From NCBI GenBank assembly GCA_947172415.1, contig OX359192.1:1676501-1740500 (forward strand): a stretch of 64,000 nucleotides of DNA, written 5' to 3'. This DNA is from Chondrosia reniformis. Lineage: Eukaryota > Porifera > Demospongiae > Chondrillida > Chondrillidae. Of the stretch, positions 23,601-35,550 are shown piece by piece; within the stretch, counting starts at the first letter, position 1; the number at the start of each line of letters is the position of its first letter. The notes under the pieces were generated by a model. That model did not search any database, had not been told where the DNA came from, and was given only the letters and a program-made list of their open reading frames with translations. The translations under genes were made by a program, and so were the position numbers.

Positions 23601-26600
23601 CCCAGAAAGAGTTCAAAAGAACTGGTAGTTTCACCAAAGCCATTCTTGAAGAAATATCCTTTACTGGTGATCATTCATTCCAGTCTCCAGATATCCAGCA
23701 ATGGTTTATCAATCTTCTTATCCACTTGCATATTGCATCAGAATACCCTGAAGAGAAGGACGATACAAGACATCCCTTTGAGTCAACAGAGAAGATAAAA
23801 GAGACTCACTACATCATTCCTGCTGCGTTCCCATCCAACCAATCAGTCACAGTTCCTGAATGTACCACTGTAGGTACTCTTAGAGTGACACTGAAGGATG
23901 CAGGATTCATTCCTTCTGGTCTATACTGCAAGGTAATATGTGACCTTGTCACTCAGCACAACGAACATTACCAGAAATGTACTTGCAAAGATGAGTGTAA
24001 CTACAAGTTCCAACCTCCGACATTCTCCAGATGTACAGTGCCCCACACTGGTGGATACAGAGCTGTTAGCAAGTTCCCTGACTATCCCGGTACAGTGTAC
24101 CTTACAGAGTCGGCTGATGCTATTCTCATTGATGTTACAATCAGTACTGTGTCACTGGATGAACAAGATTTAAAGGAACTTGGTAAAGAAGGACTTATCA
24201 GAGAGATTGCAAGATTTTGTCAAAAATGGCGGCAGCTAGTGAAGGAGTCTCTCCGCAGGATATGTCACAATAAAGCTACATCTTGGGAGATAGTGTGTCC
24301 ACTGTGTCCACCCGACTGCAAGAGTCACATGGCTGTGATTGGCCCCGAGAAGGAACCAGTTTGCTACTGTCCCGTTGCTCAACAAAGCAAGAAGCTCTCC
24401 AGAATAGTAACTGCCTCCCTCTGGTTCATAACACCAACGAATGTTCAAGTGAGTGTTTCATGACTTTTGATTTCTTAGCCCTATTGGTGAATTTTTACAA
24501 CTCACTGCTATGTATTTTAGGTCAGTTTAGATGTTGTCATATCATTTACTTACAGTATATGTCCATATACGGTACAAATCAGCAAAAACTGAACATCTAA
24601 CAAGTGTACCACTGCACGTAGGCCTTGCCATATTTATTTGTCAGAAATCCATTCTAGAGAAACTGGTTTTAATGCATTCAAACGGCCATCTGTACATTCT
24701 TCCCTAAAGTGTTAATGTACGCACTAAAATGCTACATTTGGTGTGAAACCATGGGACAAGCCTGAGCGAGCCGCATAATTTTAGGTATTTATGACTTATT
24801 ATTTTGTACTTGTAGATGTCAGTTCATGAGAGGAATTCAAATATATGGAAGATATTAAAAAATACACAAACAGGTATGTACTGAATTGATAATTGTAGTA
24901 TACAGTCAAGTCACACTATTTGATTTCATTTTTCCTTTAGTTAGTGATAGCACCCGAAAACGCAGCACTCCAACAGACAGTAATGAGAGTGGTCCTTCTC
25001 CAAAAAAGTCCAGAATGACTAATGGTAACTGCATATACACTGTATAATATATGTTTGTTCAATTTTAAGTACGTAGTATATGACTACATACAAATGGCCT
25101 TACTTGGTAGTCGTAATATCTGGAAGTAAGTAATTGTTGAAAAGAGTAGTCAAATGACTGTTTATACGTACATACATACAGGAGAAGCTACGTAAACCTG
25201 ATGTATGCAAATTGCAAGTGGTTACTTATTGCATTTGATTATTGTGTGGTTCAAAATGTTGGTTAAATCAACACTAGAATAATTAGATTTGACTAGCTGT
25301 TTATATGTATGTACATAGAGACAGTCTGCATGTAAGAATTTGAAATCCATTTTATTCAGGAAAAAATCCAGAAGAAATCAAACAGTTCATAAATGGCAAT
25401 TTTGAAAATCAGCTGAAGCATTGCAACATTAAAAGGATACGTTTTAAGTTAGAAACTGATGGAGTCATAGATACAGATCAAAGACAACAGTTGTATAAGT
25501 GTGGCACTCAATCTGAGGCTAACTCTGTGTTTAGGGAGATTCTTCTTAATGATCCAGCTCCGGAGACTCTTCTAGCAGCTGCAGACGTACTTGAGACTGC
25601 TCCTGACACTACTAATATGAACAAGGACTTTGCAAAAGCCATTAGACAGTTCATAGGGTCGGAAGGTACATGCAATCCAAAATTCAGAACATTGTCAGAG
25701 AGGTGCCCTATTGAAAAAACTACTGAGCCAACTAAAATAGATAACTACATACACTGTATACGTACAATTCATTTAGAAGGCTTGCCTCTATGATATTAAA
25801 CAATACACCAACAGGTGTGTACTGAATTGATAATTGTAGTATACAGTCAAGTCAAACTATTTGATTTCACTTTTTGTGTACTTTTCCTTTAGTTAGGGAG
25901 AGCAACCGAAAGCGTAGCACTCAAACCGAGAGTAATGAGAGTGGTCCTTCTGCAAAAAATTCCAGAGAGCTGCAAGACTAAAGAGCCAACTAAAATAGGT
26001 AACTACATATGCACTGTATAATACATATGCACTGTATAATACAATACTTAATAAATTTAAGTTTCAAGGATCAGTGATTGGCTATATGGCCATAAAACTA
26101 TTACAAGACAACTCATTCAAATGATAAAAGCATGCTACACAGTAATATAATTAGCACTGTCAAATGAACAACTTCAATCTGCATATACCATAATATTATA
26201 TAATCTGCATTTCATAAAAGTCCAAGACACAACAGCTCCTCCTAATCATTTTTGTATCTTTAGAGCTGTTTTCCTTCACTTGGATAGGGGACTTGTGCCT
26301 CACTGATGGTGTCTGGATAGGATAAACATACATAATTTGTATGTTTGTTTAATTGTGATTTTAAGTACGTACATAGTATAGCAGTATATGACTACATACA
26401 AATGGCCTTACTTGGTAGGTGACACTGTACTAGTCGTCTGCCTTTAATATCTGGAAGTAAATAATTGTTGAAAAGAGTAGTAAACTGACTGTATATACGT
26501 ATGAAATGAAGCTATACGTACGTGAAATACAGCTATACCTTTGTAAACAAGCAGTTACCCATTGTATTTATTTATTTGTGTATAGCTCTCAGAAAAATAA

Positions 26601-27025
26601 GCAATTGTAATTTTTAATACTTACAATATTGTATTTTAGTTATATATCAGTTTTCTCACACTTATGTAGAGCAAAATGACTTTGTTCCAGTATCTGGGCC
26701 TTCTTGTGATTGTGGCATTCTTAACTGTCAGTTATCAGAGACTGACTTGTGCTATTTATCAGAGTCAGAGGCTGTTGTTAAGTGGGAGTCAATCTGTACT
26801 CATTTGGGAGTACCTGATTCTGTGATAGTACATGCTGAACTGACCTATCCACTGAACACAGAAGGTGCTCCAGCTAACAGGTTCCATTCTGCCCTAATAT
26901 ACTGGTACAGAGGAAACTGTACTACTACTGATGGCAGACCAGTTCCTGTGACTTGTGAAGTACTTTGTAAAGTATTAAAAGAATGTAGATATCACAGTAT
27001 ATCTGAAGAATTGAAGAAAAGTTAG
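20623..27025 (+). CDS. Ankyrin-Roc-COR protein with CARD-like and death-domain exons, copy 3
   Basis: Exons 20623-21859 (ten ankyrin repeats), 22182-24448 (Roc-COR, 755 codons), 24816-24873, 24941-25024 (basic linker, RKRSTP...PKKSR), 25360-25665 (CARD-like) and 26640-27025 (death domain) join in frame to 1,445 residues. GTPase motifs are intact (GPPGVGKTW, DTGGQASFHE, GTHKDE), and the end has CPLCPPDCKSH and CYCP. The CARD-like exon has helices around FENQLKHCNIKRIRF, DGVIDTDQRQQL and SVFREILLNDPAPETLL. It may instead read on to a stop at 25793 (1,359 residues), or be skipped, because linker, CARD and death exons all meet in phase 1. A second linker-like exon at 25893 is frameshifted by an 11-bp loss. 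The 3' end looks like a recombinant of CARD-type and death-type units. Confidence 0.75.
25360..25793 (+). other. CARD-like exon fused to a linker remnant (copy 3)
   Basis: From 25360 the frame encodes the CARD-like domain. After the donor-like GAAG|GTACAT (25665) it stays open into EGTCNPKFRTLSERC and EPTKIDNY. This closely follows the copy 1 linker exon (FRMLSESCKTKEPTKI), but with the usual GTAACT donor changed to ATAACT. The CARD exon thus appears joined to the tail of a death-type linker exon, giving two possible ends. Confidence 0.6.
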
Positions 27026-28715
27026 ATGTTTGCACAATGCACTTGTATAAATACGTACATCCACAGGTCTTGTATAATGTTGGTTTAAATTCATTAGCTA
27101 AGTTGTGTGAACTGTATGTATGGAATAGTTCTAAAGTAAATGATCTCTTCAACTTGTTACAGGAATCAGAGATAGACGAGCGTGATTCTGTCTGTTGATA
27201 TATTGTGGAAGTACCTCTTTGGCAGGGTCCTCCAATGTAGGTTCACAAGGTAAACCAACTCAATCCACTTGTGTAATACAGCAGTCAGCCATTTTCCGTA
27301 TCTAGCTAGACTAACATCCTAGCTACTTAATTGATGTATCAACAGGAAACCCCTCAATTATTGGGAGTTTTGACCCATAGGCCTTTGTCAGCAATAACAT
27401 CTGAATCACTGAATTTTGCATGTTGCTTGTAGCTCAGCTAGTAGAATTGACCAGATTAATGAACACAACTACAGCTTCTTGTACATGTATACTTGTAATC
27501 TTCACCATAATGAGTTGATTTGTTTTTCTGTTCACATGTAGAACAACTAATGTTTTGATCCACATTTGAAGGATTATTGTAACATTGAAAGTCCTCTACA
27601 TTGACCTCCACATGGAAGAAGCTATCTCTGATGAAGAACTGCACATATCTCATTGTTCTAAATTATAAGAGGTCAATGGGAAGATCTACCAATCTCTCTA
27701 TGTAGACCATTCAGTTAGAAGGCTTGCCTCTTCTAAAGTGATAAGGAAATTTCCTACAAAACTCCAATAAACAGGAGCTAGCAAAAATATTGATAGGAAA
27801 TTCTGAAGACCAACGCTTCAAGACTGCATGGGTTGCTTTTCTCTCCTGCATTAGAAACCAGTTAATGATATTCATGATTCCTGTGGTTACTGTTATTCAA
27901 CTGTTATCCTTCAAGTACATCTGACCACTTATTGTACATGTACTGTAGAATACCAGTTTCTTCAAAAACAGTTCCTCCATTTCATAAATGAGTTAAACTC
28001 AATAAAACAGGTTCACATTTGTTTTGTAAAAAGTTTTAAAATTATTTTTATTTTGTCAAGTTTTTTTAAATTTTTAAGACAATTTTTACTTTAATTTATG
28101 TATAAACTGGCATTCTCTGATATTCCATTTTAAGAATTAATTACCATGATCAGTATTATAATGGTTCATGTGCATGTGCATGTAAGTATGTCCAGAGCTA
28201 GTGCCAAGAACTCAAAAAGATCAAGAAGACAAAGATTCCCAGGGTCACTGATGATGAAGGGTGGACATGGAATTTCCAGAAACAGCTGTCTGGCCCAATG
28301 GAGAAAACTCTTGTACATCATCATCCAAAACTCTCAGTATGTAATTGGAAAATGCATGGTGTTTAGATCATTCATGTGATGATCAATGCGTGCACTAGCA
28401 CTGTATAATAGCCTATATGTTTCTATATTATACTTACATATATATCTATCAAGGGTATATAAAAATTTTCCCTACTTCTCTGCAACATTGTTAAGATTGT
28501 ACTGGTTTTAAAATTTTAGTGCATTGTGCCTACAGATTTTGTCCAAATGGGTCTATCCAACTGAAACTATTCTATAGTGTACTAGGTTGTACTACTTCAA
28601 CTCTTTTATATCCTTTTTATCTTTTTTTCCTTATTTTTCTTTGTGACCAACACGCTCATAATAATTATGATTGTACTGCACCATCATAATCATGATGTCT
28701 TGTCTCACCATTCAG
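27026..28715. other. 3' flank of array copy 3
   Basis: No intact gene. It contains the degraded exon (about 27540-27770), a poly(A) signal at 28001-28006, an R1 repeat at about 28185-28335 and pyrimidine-rich sequence before the FBPase exon. Confidence 0.5.
28001..28006 (+). terminator. Poly(A) signal, copy 3
   Basis: AATAAA in the conserved TTAAACTC context, about 1 kb after the death exon. Confidence 0.55.
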
Positions 28716-29498
28716 GGTGGAGGACCTCCAATGGGTGCGAGATACGTTGGTTCTATGGTGGCAGACATGCACAGGACGTTGAAGTATGGCGGTATATTCA
28801 TGTACCCTGCAATCACCAAGTCACCAAAGGGAAAGGTATGCACACACTGAACTGCTAGTGAATGTATCATTTGGTACTCTTATAACAGTGCTTGTATCTG
28901 AGATCTTAATATTGTACGTACAATGTTATTAAGAATTTCTGCACTTAAGAGTAAAATTGGATGAATTTAATCAGTAAAAGGCTCTTGAGACTAACAGTTG
29001 AACCAATCCACAACATTATGCACTTAAGAAAGGTAACTTAAACATGTCAAGTACTTTTATAAGTAGTAGATTTTGTGGAAGTCAAAAGTTTAAGAAATTG
29101 GTAAAGGCTAAGTTATACAGAAGTGTAGGAGAAGGATAAAAGAAGGCAAAGAAAGAATAGGGCTAACACTAGATCTGTTCTGAATACAGCTGATATATGT
29201 TGCTGATCTTCATAACTTGATTTGTTTACTTCTGCTGTTTTTCGTTTATATAATTGAAGTATTGAATTTTCTTTTCCAAATTAATGGTATTTCTCTACTG
29301 ATGTAGCTCCGTCTGCAGTACGAGTGCAATCCAATGGCGTACATCATAGAGCAGGCTGGTGGCAAGTCTGAGTCTGGAGAGGGTCCCACATTGGACATTG
29401 TCCCCACTGACATCCACCAGAGAGCCCCTATATTCATTGGCTCAGCAGATAACGTCAATGATTATCTGGCTGTGAAGAAGAATTTAGGAAGCAAATAG
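28716..29498 (+). pseudogene. FBPase 3' exon pair (unit 3)
   Basis: Exon a 28716-28835 and exon b 29307-29498 are both open with intact splice signals; the end reads VKKNLGSK. One change is [11 protein letters not shown] where the others have [11 protein letters not shown]. It has the same C-terminal coverage as the other units and lacks the N-terminal enzyme. Confidence 0.85.
29093..29170 (-). repeat. R2-family segment, inverted relative to unit 1
   Basis: Reverse complement of 10022-10106 with small changes, set between the same left (GTCAAAAGTTTAAG) and right (AGATCT...CTGAATACAGCTGAT) flanks. Confidence 0.75.
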
Positions 29499-29647
29499 AA
29501 CTTGGGGAATTTGTTAGCATATTTTCTCACGAATGAATTTATATGCAATATATAGGTTAAGAAATCAATACTTACGACAGTATATAGCTGATATAACGTG
29601 TGATGCGTATCCGCCCCTTGTCCATATTATGGGGTGTGGCGCTCTGA

Positions 29648-32600
29648 ATGGCGTTGTGTACTGCTTGTAAGGAAGGAGATTTAACTTTGACACAACTACT
29701 TATCGAAGAAGGACATGATCTTGAAGAGACGATAGAATACAGACATTTACAGTGGGTAGTACTACGTATAAGCGTACAAACAACTATACTGAAGTGTACT
29801 CCTCTACAAATCGCGTCCTCTGAAGGACATCTCAATATAGTCGAAAAACTTATTATCGCTGGAGCGAACATTCACGCAAAGGATCCCAACTATGGAATGC
29901 CTGTTTTACATTTTGCATGTTGTAGCGGTCACCTCGATGTAGCAGTGATCCTCTTGGATAACGGGTGTGGAGTGAATGAATCGAGTGATGACAACGAGGT
30001 CACACCATTAATGTGTGCGGCTAGTTATGGACATACTGAGATTGTGTCCATACTACTTCAAAGAGGAGCTGATGTTCATCTGGAGACTGAGGAAGAAGGT
30101 CACATAGCTCTGCATTGTGCTTGTCAAGAAGGACACTTACAATGTGCCCAACTCCTGCTAGACAGTGGAAGTAGTGTGAATGAAGCAGATATTTTCAAAT
30201 GGACTCCATTAATATCCGCAGCCTTCTTTGGACACCATGCCGTTATCACAGAACTACTCCAAAGAGGAGCTGATATTCATCTGAAGAGTGAAACAGGTAA
30301 CACAGCTCTGCATTGGGCCTGTAACGAAGGACACTTACAATGTGTTCAACTCCTGCTAAACAGTGGAAGTAGAATGAATGAAGCAGATGTTTGCAAATGG
30401 ACTCCATTAATATCCGCAGCCGGGTATGGACACCATGCCATTATCACAGAACTACTCCAAAGAGGAGCTGATGTTCATCAGAAGACTATAAGGGGTCGCA
30501 CAGCTCTGCATTGGGCTTGTCAAGAAGGACACTTACAATGTGCCCAACTCCTGGTAGTTGCTGGGTCTTCTTTAAATGAAAAGGATTTACGTGGTTATAC
30601 TCCTCTTGAGTTGGCGAGCAAGTCTTCATCCATTTCTGAAGATAACCTTGCTAAACTCCAAGAAATAGAGCCTGCTAAATCTGGTAAGTCAGTTTGATAG
30701 TCAGAAAGTATGTGTAGTGATCAAGTTATTTATGCATAAACATGTTGAGCTATGTTCTTAACAGTTCTTATAACTGTATACTTAGATCCATTTAGATTTG
30801 AGTATGTATTATTTTGACATTTCCTGTTTTCTTTATATAGCTCCATGGTTAGATGTGTATGAAGATGTCCTACAAAAGGAATCATCAGTTAGGCAGTATA
30901 TTATTCACATCATTACAATGGGACCTCCTGAAGTTGGTAAAACATGGCTGAAGAACCTCCTAACTGGCCGACCAAACAGCACTTCCATCCCCAGTACCCC
31001 CTGCCTGGCTCCACTAGAAATGTGCATTCCAAAGAAGGAAATCTTTGTCAACACGGAAGATGACACCTGGATGGTTCTCACTGCTGAGGAAGAATTGAAA
31101 GCAGTGGTCCACGAATTTCAATATATCTTTAACTTCTCAAAGCAGGATGACTTTGAGCCAGTGATATCTACAGAACCGCAAATCATCAGAACATCAGCCG
31201 AAACGAAAATGACTGCAAAGACTTCAGCAGACACTGAAAAGGTGAAGGTGCAAGAAGGAATATCCACTTCATTGGCTGCCCCAATTCACCATGATCCTAG
31301 TCCACGGAAAAGAGATGAATCAAAGCCAATAGTTTCCTTCTCTACTTTGTTTGAGAAGAAGATGCAGAACCTCTTGAAGGAAGTCAAAGCCAATCCTCCT
31401 GTAAGCCTAGAAGGTCAAAGTGTAATCTACTTCACTGATACAGGAGGACAAGCTTCATTCCATGAGATCCATCCAGCCCTCCTCACCGCTCCAGGAGGTA
31501 TCTACATGTTGGTGTTTAACCTTAAGAATGTTGATGTGAAGAATAAGGAGGAAAGTCGCTATCAGTTGGACCTAGTGGAGCGTGCACTAAAAAGCATCTA
31601 CTATTTTTCTGTGATGCCTCATGACATTAGCAATGTGAAACGCTACATGGAGATTTCCAATGAGAGCAATGTTGCTCCTAAAGTGTTTATAATAGGCACA
31701 CACAAGGATGAGGTGAAAGAGGATTTAGAAGAACGAGTTGCATTAGCTGGTGAGGTCATACGAGATATGAACTGTGGAAAGGCATACAGTTGCTACTGTC
31801 CCGACTCCATCATCACAGTTGACAACACTCAAGCAGGCAAGTCAACTAGCGAAATGAAGGAGAATGACGAATTACTGACTTTACTAGAGAGTACCAAAGA
31901 CTCTTCGAATAAGATCAGTGTAGATATCCCATTAAAATGGTGGCTGTTCCATCTTTACATTCGACATGACTTTGAGACCTCTCAACCAAGGGACAAGAAA
32001 TGGGTTTACCATTCCTGTGAGTTAAAGGAAAAGGCAAAGTCTATTGGTATCTGTACTGATCCAGTGTCTGATAAGTCAACATCAGAGTTCTATGCCATGG
32101 TGAAGCTGTTTCATCACCTTACATTTTGGGTGAACTTTGAACCCCACACCCCTCACCAGCCACCCCAAGCTACTCAGTCACTGAGTGACTACATCGTGAC
32201 AGACCCAGCTAGCTTGTACAAGTACATATCAAAGCTTGTTAATATTCAGGAGAGAGATAATTTGAAACTATCCCATCATGAAAAGGATTTTAAAAGTACT
32301 GGTAGATTCACCAAAGCCATTCTCAGCACGTTATCATATGATGGTGATCAATCATTCCAGTCTCCAGATATCCGACAATGGTTCATCAATCTTCTTATCC
32401 ACTTGCGTATTGCATCAGAATACCATGAGGAGAAGGATGATGCAAGACGTCCAGATGAACCAACAGAAAAGATAAAAAAGACTTATTACATCATTCCTGC
32501 TGCCTTTCCATATAACCAGTTAGTCACTGTTCCTGAATGTACCACTGTAGGTACTCTTAGAGTGACACTGAAGGATGCAGGATTCATTCCGAGTGGTCTA

Positions 32601-34360
32601 TACTGCAAGGTAATATGTGACCTTGTCACTCAGCACAACGAACATGACCAGAAATGTACTTGCAAAGACAAGTGTGACTACAAGTTCCAAGCTCCGACAT
32701 TCTCCAGATGTACAGTGCCCCACATTGGTGGATACAGAGCTGTTAGCAAGTTCCCTGACTATCCCGGTACAGTGTACCTTACAGAGTCGGTTGATGCTAT
32801 TCTCATTGACGTTACAATCAGTACTGTGTCACTGGATGAACAAGATTTAAAAGAACTTGGTAAAGAAGGACTTATCAGAGAGATTGAAAGATTTTGTCAA
32901 AAATGGCAGCAGCTAGTGAAGGAGTCTCTCCGCAGGATATGTCACAATAAAGCTACATCTTGGGAGATATTGTGTCCACTGTGTTCACCTGACTGCAAGA
33001 GTCACATGGCTGTGATTGGCCCCGAGAAGGAGCCAGTTTGCTACTGTCCCGTTGCTCAACAAAGCAAGAAGCTCTCCAGAATAGTAACTGCCTCCCTCTG
33101 GTTCACAACACCAACGAATGCTCAAGTGAGTGTTTCATGACTTTAGTCCGGTCAGCCCTCCAGTAATTTTTACAACTATAACTGCTCTGTATTTTACGTA
33201 GGTCAGCTTAGATGTTGTCATATCATATACTGTATATTTCCATATATGTACAATACAAATCAGCAAAAACTGAACATCTAATGAGTGTATCAGTGTACGT
33301 ATAGGCCTTGCCATATTTATTTGTCACAAATACATTCTAGAGAAACTGGTTTAATGCATTCAAACGGCCATCTATACATTCTTCCTTAAAGTGTTAATGT
33401 ACGCACTAAAATGCTACATTGGTGTGAAACCGTGGGACAAGCCTGAGCATATTAGGTATTTATGATTTATTATTTTGTACTTGTAGATATCAGTTCATGA
33501 GAGGAATGCAAGTATATGGAAGATATTAAAAAGTATACAAACAGGTTTGTACTGAATTGATAATTGTAGCAAGTCACACTATTTGCAATTGATTTCACTT
33601 TTTGTGTACTTTTCATATAGTTAGTGATAGCACCCGAAAACGTAGCACTCCAACAGACAGTAATGAGAGTGGTCCTTCTGCAAAAACGTCCAGAATGACT
33701 AATGGTAAATACAATACTTAATTAATTTTAAGTAGTATATGACTACATACAAATGGCCTTACTTGGTAGGTGTCACTGTAGTCGTCTGCCTTTAATATCT
33801 GGAAGTAAGTAATTGTTGAAAAGAGTAGTCAAATGACTGTTTATAGATACATATAGTAGAAGCTACGTAAACCTGATGTATGCAAATTACAAGTGGTTAC
33901 TTATTGTATTTGTTTATCGTGTGGTTCAAAATGTTGGTTAAATCAACACTAGAATAATTAGATTTGACTAGCTGTTTATATGTATGTACATAGAGACAGT
34001 CTGCATGTGAGAATTTGAAATCCATTTTATTCAGGAAAAAATCCAGAAGAAATCAAACAGTTCATAAATGACCATTTTGAAAATCTGCTGAAGCATTGCA
34101 ACATTAAAAGGATACGTTTTAAGTTAGAAACTGATGGAGTCATAAATACAGATCAAAGACAACAGTTGGATAAGCGTGGCACTCAATCTGAGGCTAACTC
34201 TGTGTTTAGGGAGATTCTTCTAAATGATCCAACTCCACAGACTCTTCTAGCAGCTGCAGACGTACTTGAGACTGCTCCTGACACTACTAATATGAACAAG
34301 GACTTTGCAAAGGCTATTAGACAGTTCATAGGGTCGGAAGGTACATGCAATCCAAATTGA
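29648..34360 (+). CDS. Ankyrin-Roc-COR-CARD-like protein, array copy 4
   Basis: Exons 29648-30683, 30841-33125, 33487-33544, 33621-33704 and 34035-34360 join in frame to 1,262 residues. There are eight ankyrin repeats. In the Roc-COR exon (761 codons) the P-loop reads GPPEVGKTW, with Glu replacing the usual Gly at a variable position, so GxxxxGKT is kept; DTGGQASFHE and GTHKDE follow. The Cys-rich end (CPLCSPDCKSH, CYCP) and the basic linker (RKRSTP...AKTSR) are present. The last exon encodes the CARD-like fold (FENLLKHCNIKRIRF, DGVINTDQRQQL, NSVFREILLNDPTPQTLL) and stops at 34360; no death-domain exon follows before the poly(A) signal. This is the last gene of the array, and the only complete one with a CARD-like end alone. 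Confidence 0.82.
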
Positions 34361-34540
34361 CAAAGAAGCTCTGATATACGTAGAACTGGATGGAGTATCT
34401 CAGTGCTCTATACTCAAAGAGGTCAATGGAAGGATCTACCAGTCTCTCTATCTAGACCCTTCTGTTAGAAAACTAGAGGTTCTTTTCAAAAGTATCCTTC
34501 ATCCACAAACAACCAGGTGCTAGCGACCAGGATTGATATA
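34361..34540 (+). other. Relict coding segment after copy 4
   Basis: Just past the stop, in another frame, an open stretch runs through EVNGRIYQSLYLDPSVRKL to a TAG near 34529. Versions of it, broken by stops and frameshifts, lie in the 3' UTR of copies 0-3 (EVNGKIYQSLYLDPSVRRL in unit 1). It is best read as an old C-terminal exon that all units have lost. Confidence 0.5.
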
Positions 34541-35550
34541 TTTATATCAATATACAAATATAAATGTACAGCACCATTGAAATGAAGTGAATTATGAAGC
34601 AGTCTATCATAAAGATCATTACTCCAACAATGGGATGTTTTGCTCTCCTAGAAGGTGAATCAACTAATGATATTCATGATTCCTGTGGTCTCTTTATTCA
34701 AAGGTTTGTCATACCTGTACTGTACATGCAATTTCTTCAGAAACACTTTAAAGCAGTCATGAGTTAAACTCAATAAAACATGTTTCAAGGATTTTGAGTT
34801 TTTAATATTTATTTTTGTCATTTTTAATTAGTATTTTTAAGACTTTTTATACTGTAATTTAATTAATTTATGTAATAACTGGCATTCAGTGATATTTCAT
34901 GTTAAGTAATTGTTAATGATCACTAACTGGTTCATCCACTGCTATATACATGTGATGGCAAATGTAAAATATGTGTATGTTGGCCTATTTCAAGCAATGG
35001 ACTTACCCAGGAAATTACAAACCATGCTCACTTCACTTTACAGTTGATTCATTATAATACTTACTAATCCCAGAAAACACACTTCCTCAAACATAACATT
35101 GTATATAAAATATGTTAACATGTAATGATGCAATTTTGATAATATATAGCCTGTTTAGTTGATGTGTTATATACCCAGAAAAACACCCACTTCCTCAAAC
35201 ACTATATCCTATTTATTAAAAGAACATAAAATTTTGTTGCTATACATATACTGTAAGTTAAATATGACCATAAAGAGTTTTTAACTGCTAATAAAATAAT
35301 ACTAATGATTATACTTGAGAGGTTTTTGTATGCTCCAAGCTGCATGTGTTCTGAAGTCAGCCACTTGAGGTAGTATCTTGACTTCTTTAGATCATTCCTG
35401 TATATATGGTTATATCTTGTGTAATAAGGAAATTAAGGAATTATATATGAGTATCGCTAATGGCTTGACTCTGTGGTATTAAAATGGCTGCCTTGTAAGT
35501 CAAGGGACACGAGTACTCCAATTACTTTTTTTGCGATTTGACCCTTCAGG
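34541..35550. other. Array end and spacer to HMG20
   Basis: A poly(A) signal at 34772-34777 has the same context as in other units. After about 34,800 the unit homology stops: no FBPase exons follow. AT-rich spacer then runs to the HMG20 start, with a short duplicated stretch (CAGAAAA...CACTTCCTCAAACA near 35073 and 35175). No gene seen. Confidence 0.5.

Noticed and set aside
2106..29498. Four functional FBPase genes
   Set aside because: Only the last two exons are present in each unit; the metal-binding and N-terminal catalytic exons are not found upstream.
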